In this document: one piece after another, positions 1 to 9,039 of the stretch
Layout of the letters: every line of letters starts with the position of its first letter
How positions within the stretch are numbered: the stretch's first letter is position 1
Assembly (NCBI GenBank): GCA_018823025.1
Contig: JAHJJI010000138.1
Location: forward strand, 1-64,000
Direction of reading: 5' to 3'
From: Gammaproteobacteria bacterium
Lineage (GTDB): Bacteria > Pseudomonadota > Gammaproteobacteria > Burkholderiales > Sulfuricellaceae
Length of the DNA stretch: 64,000 nt
The notes under the pieces: generated by a model
Seen by the model: the letters and a program-made list of their open reading frames with translations, nothing else
Told to the model about the DNA's origin: nothing
Database searches by the model: none
Made by a program: the position numbers and the translations under genes

Positions 1-939
1 GGTCAGGGTGAATTCATCGTCGCCGAGGCGGACGAGTCCGATGCCTCCTTCCTCTACCTGACGCCGGTGATGGCAGTGGTGACCAATATCGACGCCGACC
101 ACATGGAAACCTACGGCCACGATTTCGGCCGCTTGAAGCAAGCTTTCGTCGACTTCATCCAGCGCCTGCCGTTTTACGGTATGGCGGTGTTGTGCTCAGA
201 CGACGCCAACGTACGTGAAATCATGCCGCGCATTACCAAGCCGGTGATCACCTATGGTCTGGAAGAAGGTGCGCAGGTTCAGGGTACGGATCTCATCCAC
301 AGTGGCGGCCGGATGGATTTCAAGGTGCAACGAGCCGGGCTGCCGCAGTTGGCGGTGACGCTCAACATGCCCGGAAACCACAACGTATTGAATGCGCTTG
401 CGGCGATTGCAGTGGCAATGGAAGTGGGCGCGTCAGATGCGGCCATCGTCAAGGGATTGGCCGAATTCAGCGGCGTCGGCCGGCGCTTCGAACGTTATGG
501 CAAGGTTTTCCTGCCGGATGGCGGCAGCCTCACCCTGATTGACGATTATGGCCATCATCCGGTCGAGATGGCCGCGACCCTGGCAGCAGCGCGCGGGGCA
601 TTCCCGGGTCAGAGGCTAGTGCTGGCATTTCAGCCGCATCGTTACACCCGCACTCGTGATTTGTTCGAGGATTTTGTCAAGGTGCTGTCGACTGTCGACG
701 TCCTGCTGCTGACCGAAATCTATCCGGCCGGCGAGGCGCCGATCGTAGCCGCAGACGGCAGAGCATTGGCGCGCGCTATCCGGGTGGCGGGCAAGGTTGA
801 GCCGATTTTTGTGGAAACCGTGGCGGAACTGCCGGGTGAAATTCTGAATGCGGTACGGGACGGCGATGTGGTGCTAACCATGGGTGCAGGATCGATCGGC
901 CAGGTGCCTAACAAGCTAGTCCTGAGTCCTGAGTCCTGA
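1..939 (+). CDS. murC: UDP-N-acetylmuramate--L-alanine ligase (3' part)
   Basis: MurC adds L-alanine to UDP-MurNAc with ATP in the cytoplasm, the first step of the peptidoglycan stem peptide. The reading frame is open from base 1, so the N-terminal part, including the P-loop, lies outside the window. The visible part starts with the Mur central-domain segment EADESDASF, followed by TNIDADH, and has [13 protein letters not shown] and DDYGHHPVE, both typical of Mur ligases and MurC. The C-terminal ligase domain follows ([34 protein letters not shown]). The last few residues (VLSPES) are encoded by a heptamer repeat that runs into the gap before murB, so the C-terminus looks extended by the repeat. 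It is the first gene of the visible murC-murB-ddl-ftsQAZ cluster. Identification is secure. Confidence 0.95.
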   Translation, partial: GQGEFIVAEADESDASFLYLTPVMAVVTNIDADHMETYGHDFGRLKQAFVDFIQRLPFYGMAVLCSDDANVREIMPRITKPVITYGLEEGAQVQGTDLIHSGGRMDFKVQRAGLPQLAVTLNMPGNHNVLNALAAIAVAMEVGASDAAIVKGLAEFSGVGRRFERYGKVFLPDGGSLTLIDDYGHHPVEMAATLAAARGAFPGQRLVLAFQPHRYTRTRDLFEDFVKVLSTVDVLLLTEIYPAGEAPIVAADGRALARAIRVAGKVEPIFVETVAELPGEILNAVRDGDVVLTMGAGSIGQVPNKLVLSPES

Positions 940-1020
940 GTGCTGAGTATGTGTGCGAACTTTCAACTTCCCCACTCAAAACTGAGCACTCAGGACTTGG
1001 AACTCAGGACTCAGGACTCG
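919..1020. repeat. Heptamer-repeat hairpin between murC and murB
   Basis: The left arm (919-949) is a tandem of 7-mers of the form CTGAGTN. The right arm (981-1020) is the reverse complement pattern (ACTCAGGACT and variants), so the region can fold into a long imperfect hairpin with a loop of about 30 nt. It encodes the last residues of MurC and covers the possible upstream starts of murB. A related hairpin lies at 17886-17957 between pilD and pilC. Function is unknown; dispersed intergenic repeats of this kind are plausible but I could not count copies outside the window. Confidence 0.7.
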
Positions 1021-1938
1021 GTTTTGCGTGGCGTGCTGAAGTACAACGAGCCGATGAGCAAGCACACCAGCTGGCGCGTCGGCGGTCCGGCCGAGCGTTT
1101 CTACATTCCGGCGGATATCGCCGATTTGGCGCAGTTTTTGCAGGGGTTGGCGGCTGACGAGCCGGTGCACTTCATCGGCCTGGGCAGCAACTTGCTGGTG
1201 CGCGATGGCGGGGTGCGTGGCACGGTAGTGCTTCTGCACAGTGCGCTTAACCAGATCACGCTTAGTTATGGCAAGGCGGGCGCGACGACTGGTGTTTATG
1301 CCGAGGCGGGCGTGGCCAGCCCGAAGGTAGCGCGATTTGCTGCCCTGAACGGTTTTGAGGGCGCCGAGTTTCTCGCCGGCATTCCCGGTACGGTGGGCGG
1401 TGCGCTGGCGATGAACGCCGGCTGCTACGGAGCGGAAACCTGGCAACACGTGACCGAAGTGCTGACCATCGACTGCTTTGGCGAATTGCGCCGCCGTACG
1501 CCGCAGGATTTTGACATCAGCTATCGCCACGTGGCGCTCAAGGCAGGCATAGGTAGCGAATGGTTCGTCGCCGCCTGGTTCGCTTTCAAGCCCGGCAACG
1601 GTGAGGTTTCACGGAAAAAAATCAAGGGCTTGCTGGAAAAGCGGGTGGCGAGCCAGCCGATCGGCACGCCCAATGCCGGCTCGGTGTTCCGCAATCCGGC
1701 TGGCGACTATGCGGCGCGACTGATCGAGGCGTGCGGCCTGAAGGGAACGGCGCTTGGCGGGGCGATGGTGTCGCCCAAGCACGCCAATTTCATCGTCAAC
1801 GCCGGCGAAGCCACGGCAGCGGACATCGAGGGGCTGATCGCCAAGGTGCGGCAAACGGTCAAGGAGCAGTACGGCATTGAGCTGGTCACCGAAGTGCGGG
1901 TAATCGGTGAGGCGTTAGGGGTGAGGGGTGAGGGGTGA
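949..1938 (+). CDS. murB: UDP-N-acetylenolpyruvoylglucosamine reductase
   Basis: MurB is the FAD- and NADPH-dependent enzyme that reduces the enolpyruvyl group to give UDP-MurNAc in the cytoplasm. The family hallmarks are present: [11 protein letters not shown] near the N-terminus (FAD domain), [31 protein letters not shown], then [22 protein letters not shown], and [10 protein letters not shown] near the C-terminus. The start is uncertain. GTG 940 and ATG 949 lie in the CTGAGTN repeat, and the conserved protein begins only around TTG 1024 ([17 protein letters not shown]), so the first ~25 residues from ATG 949 are probably not native. The C-terminal residues VRGEG are encoded by a second tandem 7-mer (GGTGAGG) at 1915-1940. 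It lies in the division cluster between murC and ddl. Confidence 0.93.
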   Translation: MCANFQLPHSKLSTQDLELRTQDSVLRGVLKYNEPMSKHTSWRVGGPAERFYIPADIADLAQFLQGLAADEPVHFIGLGSNLLVRDGGVRGTVVLLHSALNQITLSYGKAGATTGVYAEAGVASPKVARFAALNGFEGAEFLAGIPGTVGGALAMNAGCYGAETWQHVTEVLTIDCFGELRRRTPQDFDISYRHVALKAGIGSEWFVAAWFAFKPGNGEVSRKKIKGLLEKRVASQPIGTPNAGSVFRNPAGDYAARLIEACGLKGTALGGAMVSPKHANFIVNAGEATAADIEGLIAKVRQTVKEQYGIELVTEVRVIGEALGVRGEG

Positions 1939-1940
1939 GG
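1915..1940. repeat. Tandem GGTGAGG 7-mer at the murB/ddl junction
   Basis: Three to four near-perfect copies of GGTGAGG cover the murB stop codon and run up to the ddl ribosome binding site (GAGGAG at about 1937-1942). The copies encode the last residues of MurB. The unit length equals that of the CTGAGTN repeats at the other end of murB, but the sequence differs. Confidence 0.6.
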
Positions 1941-1949
1941 AGCAGAAGC

Positions 1950-2927
1950 ATGCAAGTTGAAACTGGCAAGGGTTTGACGGAGAAAAATGACCGTGGGGAA
2001 ACCGGAGCTTTTTCCCCTCACGCCTTCGGCAAGGTCGCGGTGCTGCTGGGCGGAAAATCCGCCGAGCGCGAGGTGTCGCTTAAAAGCGGCAATGCGGTGC
2101 TGGCAGCGCTCAAGCGCAGCGGCGTCGATGCGCATGCGTTCGATCCAGCCGAGCGGGAGTTAGGCGAGCTGAGGCGGGATGGTTACCAGCGTGTGTTTAT
2201 CGCCCTGCACGGTGGCCAGGGCGAGGATGGTACGGTGCAGGGCGCGCTGTCTCTGCTGGGCATTCCCTATACCGGCAGCGGTGTGCTGGCGTCGGCCCTG
2301 GCGATGGACAAATGGCGCAGCAAGCTGGTGTGGCAGGCGGCGGGAATGCCGGTACCCGCCTACGAGTTGCTCGATGCGGGCAGCGATTTCGCGGCGGTCG
2401 CCGCGCGCCTCGGCTTGCCGCTGTTCGTCAAGCCGGCTAACGAGGGCTCCAGCGTCGGCATCAGCAAAGTGAAGTCAGTCGCAGATTTACGCACCGCTTA
2501 CGAGCTGGCAGCGCGCTACGACGATCTGGTGATTGCCGAGCAGTTTGTCGGCGGCGGGGAGTACACCGTTGCGATCCTCGGCAGCGAGGTTCTGCCGGCG
2601 ATCAAAATCGAGCCGGCCAACGAGTTCTACGATTATGAAGCGAAATACCTGCGCGACGACACCCGCTACCTTTGTCCGTGCGGTTTATCTGCAGAACAGG
2701 AGAGCGAAATTCAGCGCCTGGCAAAACAAGGATACGCAATAATCGGCGGCGCCGGATGGGGGCGGGTGGATTTCCTGCTCGACGCGGCAGGCAAGCCGTA
2801 CTTGCTTGAAGCCAATACCTCGCCCGGCATGACCGACCATAGCCTGGTGCCGATGGCAGCGCGGGCAGCGGGCCTGAGTTTTGAAGATTTGGTGATCAAG
2901 GTTCTTGAACTGGCGAGCGCGGCATGA
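1950..2927 (+). CDS. ddl: D-alanine--D-alanine ligase
   Basis: Ddl joins two D-alanines with ATP for the peptidoglycan pentapeptide. It is an ATP-grasp enzyme: the N-terminal domain carries [14 protein letters not shown] and [18 protein letters not shown], the ATP-binding lobe [15 protein letters not shown], and the C-terminal catalytic lobe [10 protein letters not shown] and [17 protein letters not shown] with the metal ligands. ATG 1950 is chosen because GAGGAG lies about 8 bases upstream; a GTG at 1935 overlaps the murB stop. The first ~25 residues before the conserved GKVAVLLGG are atypical of the family and may be dispensable. It sits between murB and ftsQ as in other beta- and gammaproteobacteria. 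Confidence 0.95.
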   Translation: MQVETGKGLTEKNDRGETGAFSPHAFGKVAVLLGGKSAEREVSLKSGNAVLAALKRSGVDAHAFDPAERELGELRRDGYQRVFIALHGGQGEDGTVQGALSLLGIPYTGSGVLASALAMDKWRSKLVWQAAGMPVPAYELLDAGSDFAAVAARLGLPLFVKPANEGSSVGISKVKSVADLRTAYELAARYDDLVIAEQFVGGGEYTVAILGSEVLPAIKIEPANEFYDYEAKYLRDDTRYLCPCGLSAEQESEIQRLAKQGYAIIGGAGWGRVDFLLDAAGKPYLLEANTSPGMTDHSLVPMAARAAGLSFEDLVIKVLELASAA

Positions 2928-2965
2928 AGGTTATGGACCCTGCGCTCAGGAACTGGAACTGAATC

Positions 2966-3772
2966 GTGTGGGATAAAACGCAGATGACTTTGTGGCTGGC
3001 AAACATGCTTTACGCACTGGCAGGGGTGCTGCTGCTGTATGCCGTATTGTTTCTGGTGGTGCATTTGCCGGTATTTCCGCTGCGCAAGGTGGACGTCAAG
3101 GGAGAGTTGCAGCATGTCAACCGCGAGCAGGTGAAATTTATCGTGGCACGTGAGATGAAAGGAAACTTCTTCACCCTCGATCTAAACCGCACTCGCTCGG
3201 CGTTCGAAAAGCTGCCCTGGGTGCGCAACGTAAGCGTGAGGCGGCGCTGGCCGGACAGGCTGGAAGTAGCAATTGAGGAGCATGTGGTGCTGGCACGCTG
3301 GGGTAGTTCGGCGTTGGTTAATACGCAGGGTGAACTGTTCAGGGCGGCCTCGAATGCGGTGCTGCCGGAGTTCAATGGCCCGGAAGACGCGGCACGGGAA
3401 GTGACAGGCCGTTATGAGGAATTCAGTCGGATGCTCAAGCCTTTCAACCTGGTTCTGATCCGGATGACTCTGTCGGACCGCCGTGCGCTGCAGCTCAAGC
3501 TGAATAATGGACTGGTGGTGGAATTGGGCAGGGAAAAGGTGCACGAGCGTTTGGAGAAATTCGTCGGGGTGTACGACCAGACCGTCGCCAAGCTCCCGAT
3601 AGCTGTCGCCTACGTTGACTTGCGCTATCCCAACGGGTTCGCGGTGCGCTATCCACAGATAGCTTCGATGCCAGCAAAGAAGGCGCAGCCGGCAGCAAGG
3701 CCGGGTCAGGGAAATTTGAAGAAAAAAGTCGGGTTGCGACGTGATGCCAATGATCTGGCAGTTGCCGCCTGA
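2966..3772 (+). CDS. ftsQ: Cell division protein FtsQ
   Basis: FtsQ is a bitopic inner-membrane protein that links early and late divisome proteins through FtsB/FtsL. The protein has a short cytoplasmic N-terminus, one transmembrane helix at about residues 10-32 (LANMLYALAGVLLLYAVLFLV), then a periplasmic POTRA domain (FPLRKVDVKGELQHVNREQV) and the FtsQ beta domain (LPWVRNVSVRRRWPDRLEVAIEEH; ending near FAVRYP). The start is GTG 2966; an in-frame ATG lies a few codons later. A lysine- and alanine-rich tail follows the conserved region. Length (268 aa) is normal. Its place directly before ftsA supports the call. Confidence 0.93.
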   Translation: MWDKTQMTLWLANMLYALAGVLLLYAVLFLVVHLPVFPLRKVDVKGELQHVNREQVKFIVAREMKGNFFTLDLNRTRSAFEKLPWVRNVSVRRRWPDRLEVAIEEHVVLARWGSSALVNTQGELFRAASNAVLPEFNGPEDAAREVTGRYEEFSRMLKPFNLVLIRMTLSDRRALQLKLNNGLVVELGREKVHERLEKFVGVYDQTVAKLPIAVAYVDLRYPNGFAVRYPQIASMPAKKAQPAARPGQGNLKKKVGLRRDANDLAVAA

Positions 3773-3787
3773 CAAGGGAGACATGGG

Positions 3788-5026
3788 ATGAGCAAGGCTA
3801 AAGAACAAAAGAATCTGATCGTGGGGCTGGATATCGGCACCTCGAAAATCGTCGCCATCGTTGCGGAGATACTGCCTGAAGGGCGGCTGGAAATCATCGG
3901 CATGGGGCAGACGCCGTCGCGCGGTTTGAAGAAGGGCGTGGTGGTGAATATAGAGTCAACTGTCAACGCCATCCAGCGCGCGCTGGAGGAGGCCGAACTG
4001 ATGGCCGACTGCAAGATTCGCGAGGTCTACACCGGTATAGCCGGCAGCCATATCAGGAGCATCAACTCGCATGGCATGGTGGCGATCAAGGACAAGGAAG
4101 TGAATCAATCCGACGTTGACCGGGTGATCGAAACGGCACGCGCGGTGATCATTCCGACCGACCAGCAGGTGCTGCACATCCTTACCCAGGAATTCATCAT
4201 CGACGGGCAGGAAGATGTGCGCGAGCCGCTCGGCATGAGTGGGGTGAAGCTGGAGGTCAAGGTGCATATCGTCACCGGCGCAATCAGCGCGGCCCAGAAC
4301 ATCATCAAGTGCGTGCGCCGGTGCGGGCTGGAAGTGCGCGACCTGATACTGCAGCCGCTGGCATCGAGCATGGCGGTGTTGTCGGAGGATGAAAAAGACC
4401 TGGGTGTGTGCCTGGTAGATATCGGCGGCGGCACTACCGACATTGCGGTATTTACTGGCGGCGCGATCCGCCACACCTCGGTAATCCCGATTGCCGGTGA
4501 CCAGATCACCAACGATGTGGCCATGGCGCTCAGGACGCCGACGGCGGATGCCGAGGACCTGAAGGTGAAATACGGCTGTGCACTGCGCCAGCTGGCTGAC
4601 GCGAAGCAAATGATCGAGGTGCTCGGCGTCGGCGACCGGCCTGCACGCCAGCTGTCCCGCCAGACCCTGGCCGAAGTGATCGAGCCGCGGGTCGAGGAAC
4701 TGTACAGCCTGGTGCAGGCGGAATTGCGCCGCAGTGGTTTCGAGGAGCTGCTCTCTTCCGGCATTGTTATCACTGGTGGCAGCAGCGCCATGGAGGGTAT
4801 GGCGGAGCTGGGCGAGGAGGTGTTCCACATGCCAGTACGGCTGGGAATGCCACAGTACGTGGGCGGGCTAGCCGAGGTGGTGCGCAATCCGCGTTTCGCC
4901 ACCGGTGTAGGACTGCTGCTTGCGGGGATGGATCAACACCAGCGGCATCACCTGGCAACAATGCAGAACGGCTCGGTGACACAGATTTTCAATCGGATGA
5001 AGAGTTGGTTTCAGGGGAATTTTTGA
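3788..5026 (+). CDS. ftsA: Cell division protein FtsA
   Basis: FtsA is an actin-like ATPase that tethers FtsZ to the membrane. Phosphate-binding motif 1 is GLDIGTSKIVAIVAE near the N-terminus, the 1C domain follows (SHGMVAIKDKEVNQSDVDRV), phosphate 2 is VDIGGGTTDIAVF, and the adenosine motif is VITGGSSAMEG. The C-terminal amphipathic helix for membrane binding is visible in the last residues (IFNRMKSWFQGNF). At 412 aa it has family length. ATG 3788 has GGGAGA just upstream, and the gene is 15 bp after ftsQ. Confidence 0.97.
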   Translation: MSKAKEQKNLIVGLDIGTSKIVAIVAEILPEGRLEIIGMGQTPSRGLKKGVVVNIESTVNAIQRALEEAELMADCKIREVYTGIAGSHIRSINSHGMVAIKDKEVNQSDVDRVIETARAVIIPTDQQVLHILTQEFIIDGQEDVREPLGMSGVKLEVKVHIVTGAISAAQNIIKCVRRCGLEVRDLILQPLASSMAVLSEDEKDLGVCLVDIGGGTTDIAVFTGGAIRHTSVIPIAGDQITNDVAMALRTPTADAEDLKVKYGCALRQLADAKQMIEVLGVGDRPARQLSRQTLAEVIEPRVEELYSLVQAELRRSGFEELLSSGIVITGGSSAMEGMAELGEEVFHMPVRLGMPQYVGGLAEVVRNPRFATGVGLLLAGMDQHQRHHLATMQNGSVTQIFNRMKSWFQGNF

Positions 5027-5166
5027 GCGTTGGTTTGGCTACGACTAACCTGCTTCGCAGGAAAGTCTGCGCCGCAACAAGCCCTGCGGGCGTGTTGTCA
5101 AGGGAATTTATGAGCAGGTAATTTTTGGGTTTTTAAACTTTGGGTATAACAACAAAGGAGACAGGC

Positions 5167-6321
5167 ATGTTTGAGATCATGGACACACAAGGTCAGGAAG
5201 CGGTAATCAAGGTCATCGGCGTGGGCGGCTGTGGCGGCAATGCAGTGGATCATATGATCGCCAGTGGCTTGGGTGGCGTCGAGTTTATCTGCGTCAATAC
5301 CGATGCGCAGGCACTCAAGCGCAATCAGGCCGGCGTTACCGTGCAGCTGGGCTCGGCCATCACCAAGGGGTTGGGCGCGGGCGCAAATCCCGCAGTCGGG
5401 CGCGAGGCGGCACTGGAGGACAGAGAGCGTATCGCCGAGTTGATCGACGGTGCCGATATGTTGTTCATTACTGCCGGCATGGGCGGTGGCACCGGTACCG
5501 GTGCCGCGCCTGTGGTGGCCGAGGTAGCCAAGGAGCTGGGCATCCTAACCGTGGCGGTAGTAACCAAGCCGTTCGGTTTCGAGGGCAAGCGCATGAAAGT
5601 GGCGCTCGAAGGTATTGAGGCGCTGACGCAGCACGTCGATTCCCTGATCGTGATCCCAAATGACAAGCTGATGGAAGTGCTGGGTGGCAAGATTGGTTTC
5701 CGCGATGCCTTCAAGGCTGCCGATGGCGTGTTGCACGGCGCGGTGGCGGGTATTGCCGAGTTGATCAAATGCACCGGCTTGATCAACGTTGATTTTGCCG
5801 ACGTGCGTACGGTGATGTCGGAGATGGGTATGGCGATGATGGGTTCGGCTCAGGCAACCGGTGTAGACCGTGCTCGCATGGCGGCAGAGCAGGCTGTAGC
5901 CAGCCCTCTGCTGGAAGATGTCAACCTTTCCGGCGCGCGCGGCGTACTAGTCAACATCAGTGCCAGTGAGGATATGAATCTCGAGGAAGTCTACGAAGTG
6001 ATGAACACCATCCGCAGCTTCACAGCCGAAGATGCAACGGTGATTTTCGGTACGGTGTTCGACAGCACACTGCAGGACGAATTGCGCGTGACCGTGGTGG
6101 CTACCGGTCTGGGTTCGCCAGTCAACCGTCAGCAGAGCAAGCCGTTAAGCATAGTGATTTCGAAGACCGGTACCGACAATGAGCCGATGATGGTGGATTA
6201 CACAGAACTGGAGCAGCCTGCGGTGATGCGGCGTCGGCGTGATGCCCAGGTTGAGGCGATGAAACAGTCCGGTGTGGAATTGCTCGATATTCCGGCATTC
6301 CTGCGCAAGCAAGCTGACTGA
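5167..6321 (+). CDS. ftsZ: Cell division GTPase FtsZ
   Basis: FtsZ is the tubulin homologue that forms the Z ring at midcell. The GTP-binding T-loops are visible: GVGGCGGNAVDHM at residues ~15-30 and the tubulin signature GMGGGTGTGAAPVVAE at ~105-120. The conserved C-terminal peptide that binds FtsA and ZipA is DIPAFLRKQAD. The start is ATG 5167, since AAAGGAG lies about 7 bases upstream; a longer in-frame opening at 5140 is unlikely. This gives 384 aa. The 140-bp gap after ftsA holds a small hairpin (CCTGC-TTC-GCAGG at 5049-5061) and may contain a separate ftsZ promoter, with a weak -10 TATAAC at 5145. Confidence 0.98.
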   Translation: MFEIMDTQGQEAVIKVIGVGGCGGNAVDHMIASGLGGVEFICVNTDAQALKRNQAGVTVQLGSAITKGLGAGANPAVGREAALEDRERIAELIDGADMLFITAGMGGGTGTGAAPVVAEVAKELGILTVAVVTKPFGFEGKRMKVALEGIEALTQHVDSLIVIPNDKLMEVLGGKIGFRDAFKAADGVLHGAVAGIAELIKCTGLINVDFADVRTVMSEMGMAMMGSAQATGVDRARMAAEQAVASPLLEDVNLSGARGVLVNISASEDMNLEEVYEVMNTIRSFTAEDATVIFGTVFDSTLQDELRVTVVATGLGSPVNRQQSKPLSIVISKTGTDNEPMMVDYTELEQPAVMRRRRDAQVEAMKQSGVELLDIPAFLRKQAD

Positions 6322-6456
6322 TCCGCGTTGATGAGCTGAATCGCGGCGTCCACTGGGCGGCACGGGGTGTCGGTTTCGGTGCGAGGGTTGGACAGTCACG
6401 CTCGCCGTGCTAAACTGCCGGCCTCTGACAACACCATGATGCTCATGGGGAAATTC

Positions 6457-7371
6457 GTGATTAGACAGCGGACATTGAAAAATATCATACGCGCCACCGG
6501 GGTGGGGCTGCATACCGGCGAGAAGGTGTATCTCACCTTGCGCCCGGCCGCGGTCGACACCGGCATCGTGTTTCGTCGCGTCGATCTGGCGGAGCCTGTG
6601 GACATCAAGGCGGAACCATACAGTGTGGGAGAAACCCGGTTGTCCTCGACGCTGGTGCGGGATGGCGTCAAAGTGTCTACCGTCGAGCATCTGATGTCGG
6701 CCTTTGCCGGCCTGGGTATCGACAATGCCTACGTCGACCTGTCCGCGCCGGAAGTGCCTATCATGGACGGCAGCGCCTCACCTTTCGTGTTTCTGCTGCA
6801 GTCTGCAGGCATCGAAGAGCAGCCGGCAGCGAAAAAATTCATCCGCGTCAAAAAAACGGTGGAGGTCAGGGACGGCGACAAATGGGTGCGCTTCGATCCG
6901 CATTCAGGCTTCAGGCTGAACCTCACCATTGCTTTCGATCACCCGGTATTGTCCAATTCCGGCCAGTCAGTCACGGTGGATTTTGCCGACACCTCCTTCG
7001 TCAAGGAAATTGCGCGCGCTCGCACCTTCGGCTTCATGCACGAGGTGGAGGCAATGCGCTCGCAAGGTCTGGCGCTGGGTGGCAGTCTCGATAACGCGAT
7101 CGTGATGGATGAGTTTCGCGTTCTCAATAGTGATGGTCTGCGCTACGAGGATGAGTTCGTCAAGCACAAACTGCTGGATGCCATCGGTGATCTTTACCTG
7201 CTCGGCCATCCGCTGATCGGTGCGTTTACCGGCTACAAATCCGGACACGCAATGAATAACCGTCTATTGCGCTGCCTGATGGCAGATGCCGAGGCGTGGG
7301 AATTTGTCAGTTTCGAGCGCCAGGAAGATGCGCCGGCCGCATTGCAGCGGTTGAGCAGCCTGGCTGTTTGA
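6457..7371 (+). CDS. lpxC: UDP-3-O-acyl-N-acetylglucosamine deacetylase
   Basis: LpxC is the zinc deacetylase that commits UDP-GlcNAc derivatives to lipid A synthesis. Zinc ligands and catalytic residues are in place: [15 protein letters not shown] (first His), [15 protein letters not shown] (HxxxD) and SGHAMNN (catalytic His). The GTG start at 6457 gives the typical opening [20 protein letters not shown] and 304 aa; an in-frame ATG at 6445 would add four residues. The gene follows ftsZ, the usual proteobacterial order at the end of the division cluster. Confidence 0.96.
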   Translation: MIRQRTLKNIIRATGVGLHTGEKVYLTLRPAAVDTGIVFRRVDLAEPVDIKAEPYSVGETRLSSTLVRDGVKVSTVEHLMSAFAGLGIDNAYVDLSAPEVPIMDGSASPFVFLLQSAGIEEQPAAKKFIRVKKTVEVRDGDKWVRFDPHSGFRLNLTIAFDHPVLSNSGQSVTVDFADTSFVKEIARARTFGFMHEVEAMRSQGLALGGSLDNAIVMDEFRVLNSDGLRYEDEFVKHKLLDAIGDLYLLGHPLIGAFTGYKSGHAMNNRLLRCLMADAEAWEFVSFERQEDAPAALQRLSSLAV

Positions 7372-7375
7372 GCGT

Positions 7376-7564
7376 TTGCTAGTACTCCGGTTATTTGTCT
7401 ATCTCGGCCTGATTGCCATTGTTGTTGCTGTGGTGATGTTTCTGTTTACCCGCGATATCCGCTACCTTCGCCTCGCCTGGCAAATTTTCAAGCGCTCTCT
7501 GGTATTCCTGCTGGTTTTCGGGGTCCTGCTGATGATGGGGCGTTTAATCCTTTATCGCATCTGA
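7376..7564 (+). CDS. Small conserved-type membrane protein, unknown function
   Basis: A 62-residue protein beginning at a TTG only 4 bp after the lpxC stop. It is almost wholly hydrophobic, with two predicted membrane helices (about residues 4-25, VLRLFVYLGLIAIVVAVVMFL, and 42-57, LVFLLVFGVLLMMG) separated by a basic, aromatic linker (TRDIRYLRLAWQIFKRS). Codon use is like its neighbours and the spacing suggests translation with lpxC. Its 3' end overlaps that of the convergent dciA by 21 bp. I do not recognise a named family. Confidence 0.6.
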   Translation: MLVLRLFVYLGLIAIVVAVVMFLFTRDIRYLRLAWQIFKRSLVFLLVFGVLLMMGRLILYRI

Positions 7565-7984
7565 ATGCCGCTGGATCAAGGTATGAAGGGCGTTTTTCAG
7601 CGGTGAATCCACCAGGCTTTGTTCCAGTTTCTCCAAGCTGCTCAAAGCGTTATGGCTGACCGTCAGGGTCTTCGGTTTTTTGCCTGGAAGCGGGCTCTCG
7701 ACTTGCACGTCCACCCGAATTGCAGTAATCTCAATCCCCCGATTTTGAATTTTTTCCAGCAGGCTGGGCACGAATTGCCGAAGTTTTCCGGCAACCGCGC
7801 CATTGTTTGCGTAGACGATCAGCGTTTTCAGGCGGACAGCGCCGACCCTGGACACAGCGGCCAGCGGTTTGGGCGCGACTTCAGTCCAGGCCTTCTGCAA
7901 TACCAGCAGTTTTTGCGCTTGCTGAAGGAGCGTCTGCAGGTTGGGTGCGGCGCTCAGGAATGAATGTGCTAGATGGGCGGGCAT
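7544..7984 (-). CDS. dciA: DciA-type protein (DUF721 family)
   Basis: DciA is the ancestral helicase operator that helps load DnaB in bacteria lacking DnaC. The protein has 146 residues and matches the DUF721 pattern: a basic helical start (LQTLLQQAQKLLVLQKAWTEVAP), the central GAVRLKTLIVYANNGAVAGKLRQFVPSLLEKI that resembles a KH-like fold, and a lysine-rich, less ordered tail. It lies in the usual betaproteobacterial place between lpxC and the M23 peptidase/secA pair, on the opposite strand. Family assignment rests on pattern and context. Confidence 0.75.
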   Translation of the reverse strand: MPAHLAHSFLSAAPNLQTLLQQAQKLLVLQKAWTEVAPKPLAAVSRVGAVRLKTLIVYANNGAVAGKLRQFVPSLLEKIQNRGIEITAIRVDVQVESPLPGKKPKTLTVSHNALSSLEKLEQSLVDSPLKNALHTLIQRHSDAIKD

Positions 7985-8012
7985 AAGAGATGCACAAATT
8001 AAAGGGAGAACT

Positions 8013-8927
8013 GTGAATATTATTCTAGTTTCCGGTAAGTTGGCAAAGGGAAAGACCTTGGCATTGAGTCATTCCCAGGTGATGTCCCTGGGTATGGCGC
8101 TTCTGGTTTTTCCATTGTTGCTGGCGATGGTTTTTACCTACTTGCTGTTGTTTCATGCGGCGGATATTCCCCACCCCTACCTGCAATCCCTGGTACTAAG
8201 CTCGCAGCGCACCGAGGCTGCCAAGAATCAGGTGTACTTGCGGGAGAATCTGAACGCCATGGCAGTGAAACTTGGCCAGATGCAGGCGCATGTGCTGCGC
8301 CTCGACTCCCTGGGCGAGCGATTGGCGACGCTGACAAACATAGGTAAACAGGAATTTGATTTTGACAAAAAGCCAGGCCAGGGTGGCGCGGAGTCCAGTC
8401 TGCCGGCGCGCGACATGACCATGAGCGAGTTTGGTCAGCAACTTGACGGTTTAATGAAAAAACTTGATGACCGATCCGATCAGCTTGGTTTGATGGAGGC
8501 GATGCTGGTTCAGCAACAGGCGAAGAAGGTCGCCATTCCGTCCGCCCGACCGGTGAGCACAGGTTGGTATTCCTCCAATTACGGTTACCGTATCGACCCC
8601 TTCACCGGCCAGAAAGCCTTCCATGAAGGTGTGGATTTCATGGCTGATTCAGGTACGGCTATCCATGCGGCGGGGGGCGGTATCGTGGTTTATGCGGATA
8701 CTTATGCCGGCTATGGTAATATGATAGAGATTGATCACGGCAACGGACTGATCAGCCGTTACGCACATGCTTCGAAATTGCTGGCCAAGGTGGGTGACGT
8801 GGTGATGAAAGGTCAAAAAGTTGGTGAGGTCGGCAGCACGGGTCGTTCTACCGGGCCGCATTTGCACTTTGAAGTACGTCACCGTGGCGCTCCACAGAAT
8901 CCGGAGCATTACCTGCATCTGGGCTGA
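8013..8927 (+). CDS. M23 (LytM-type) metallopeptidase, membrane anchored
   Basis: A probable peptidoglycan endopeptidase or a regulator of amidases. A transmembrane helix at residues ~25-48 (LGMALLVFPLLLAMVFTYLL) is followed by a periplasmic coiled coil (~70-165) and a C-terminal LytM domain (~190-300). The Zn ligands of M23 are present (HEGVD and GPHLHFEV), so the domain looks active, in contrast to degenerate members such as EnvC or NlpD. The start is GTG 8013 with AAGGGAG about 5 bases upstream; the frame is open further 5' without a better start. It stands directly before secA, the place of secM in enterobacteria, but is unrelated to it. Substrate is not known. Confidence 0.85.
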   Translation: MNIILVSGKLAKGKTLALSHSQVMSLGMALLVFPLLLAMVFTYLLLFHAADIPHPYLQSLVLSSQRTEAAKNQVYLRENLNAMAVKLGQMQAHVLRLDSLGERLATLTNIGKQEFDFDKKPGQGGAESSLPARDMTMSEFGQQLDGLMKKLDDRSDQLGLMEAMLVQQQAKKVAIPSARPVSTGWYSSNYGYRIDPFTGQKAFHEGVDFMADSGTAIHAAGGGIVVYADTYAGYGNMIEIDHGNGLISRYAHASKLLAKVGDVVMKGQKVGEVGSTGRSTGPHLHFEVRHRGAPQNPEHYLHLG

Positions 8928-9039
8928 CCGGGTGCTTTATGAGCCTCTGGAGTCAGAACTTCGACAAGAGGCATTCTTTAGTAACAGCCATCGCCCGGCT
9001 TGGCGCTGGCTTTTTGTTTATTTTACTTCCTGAAAACTC

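Noticed and set aside
919-1020. Tandem repeats as a possible CRISPR array
   Set aside because: Units are 7 bp without spacers and form inverted arms; there are no cas genes in the window.
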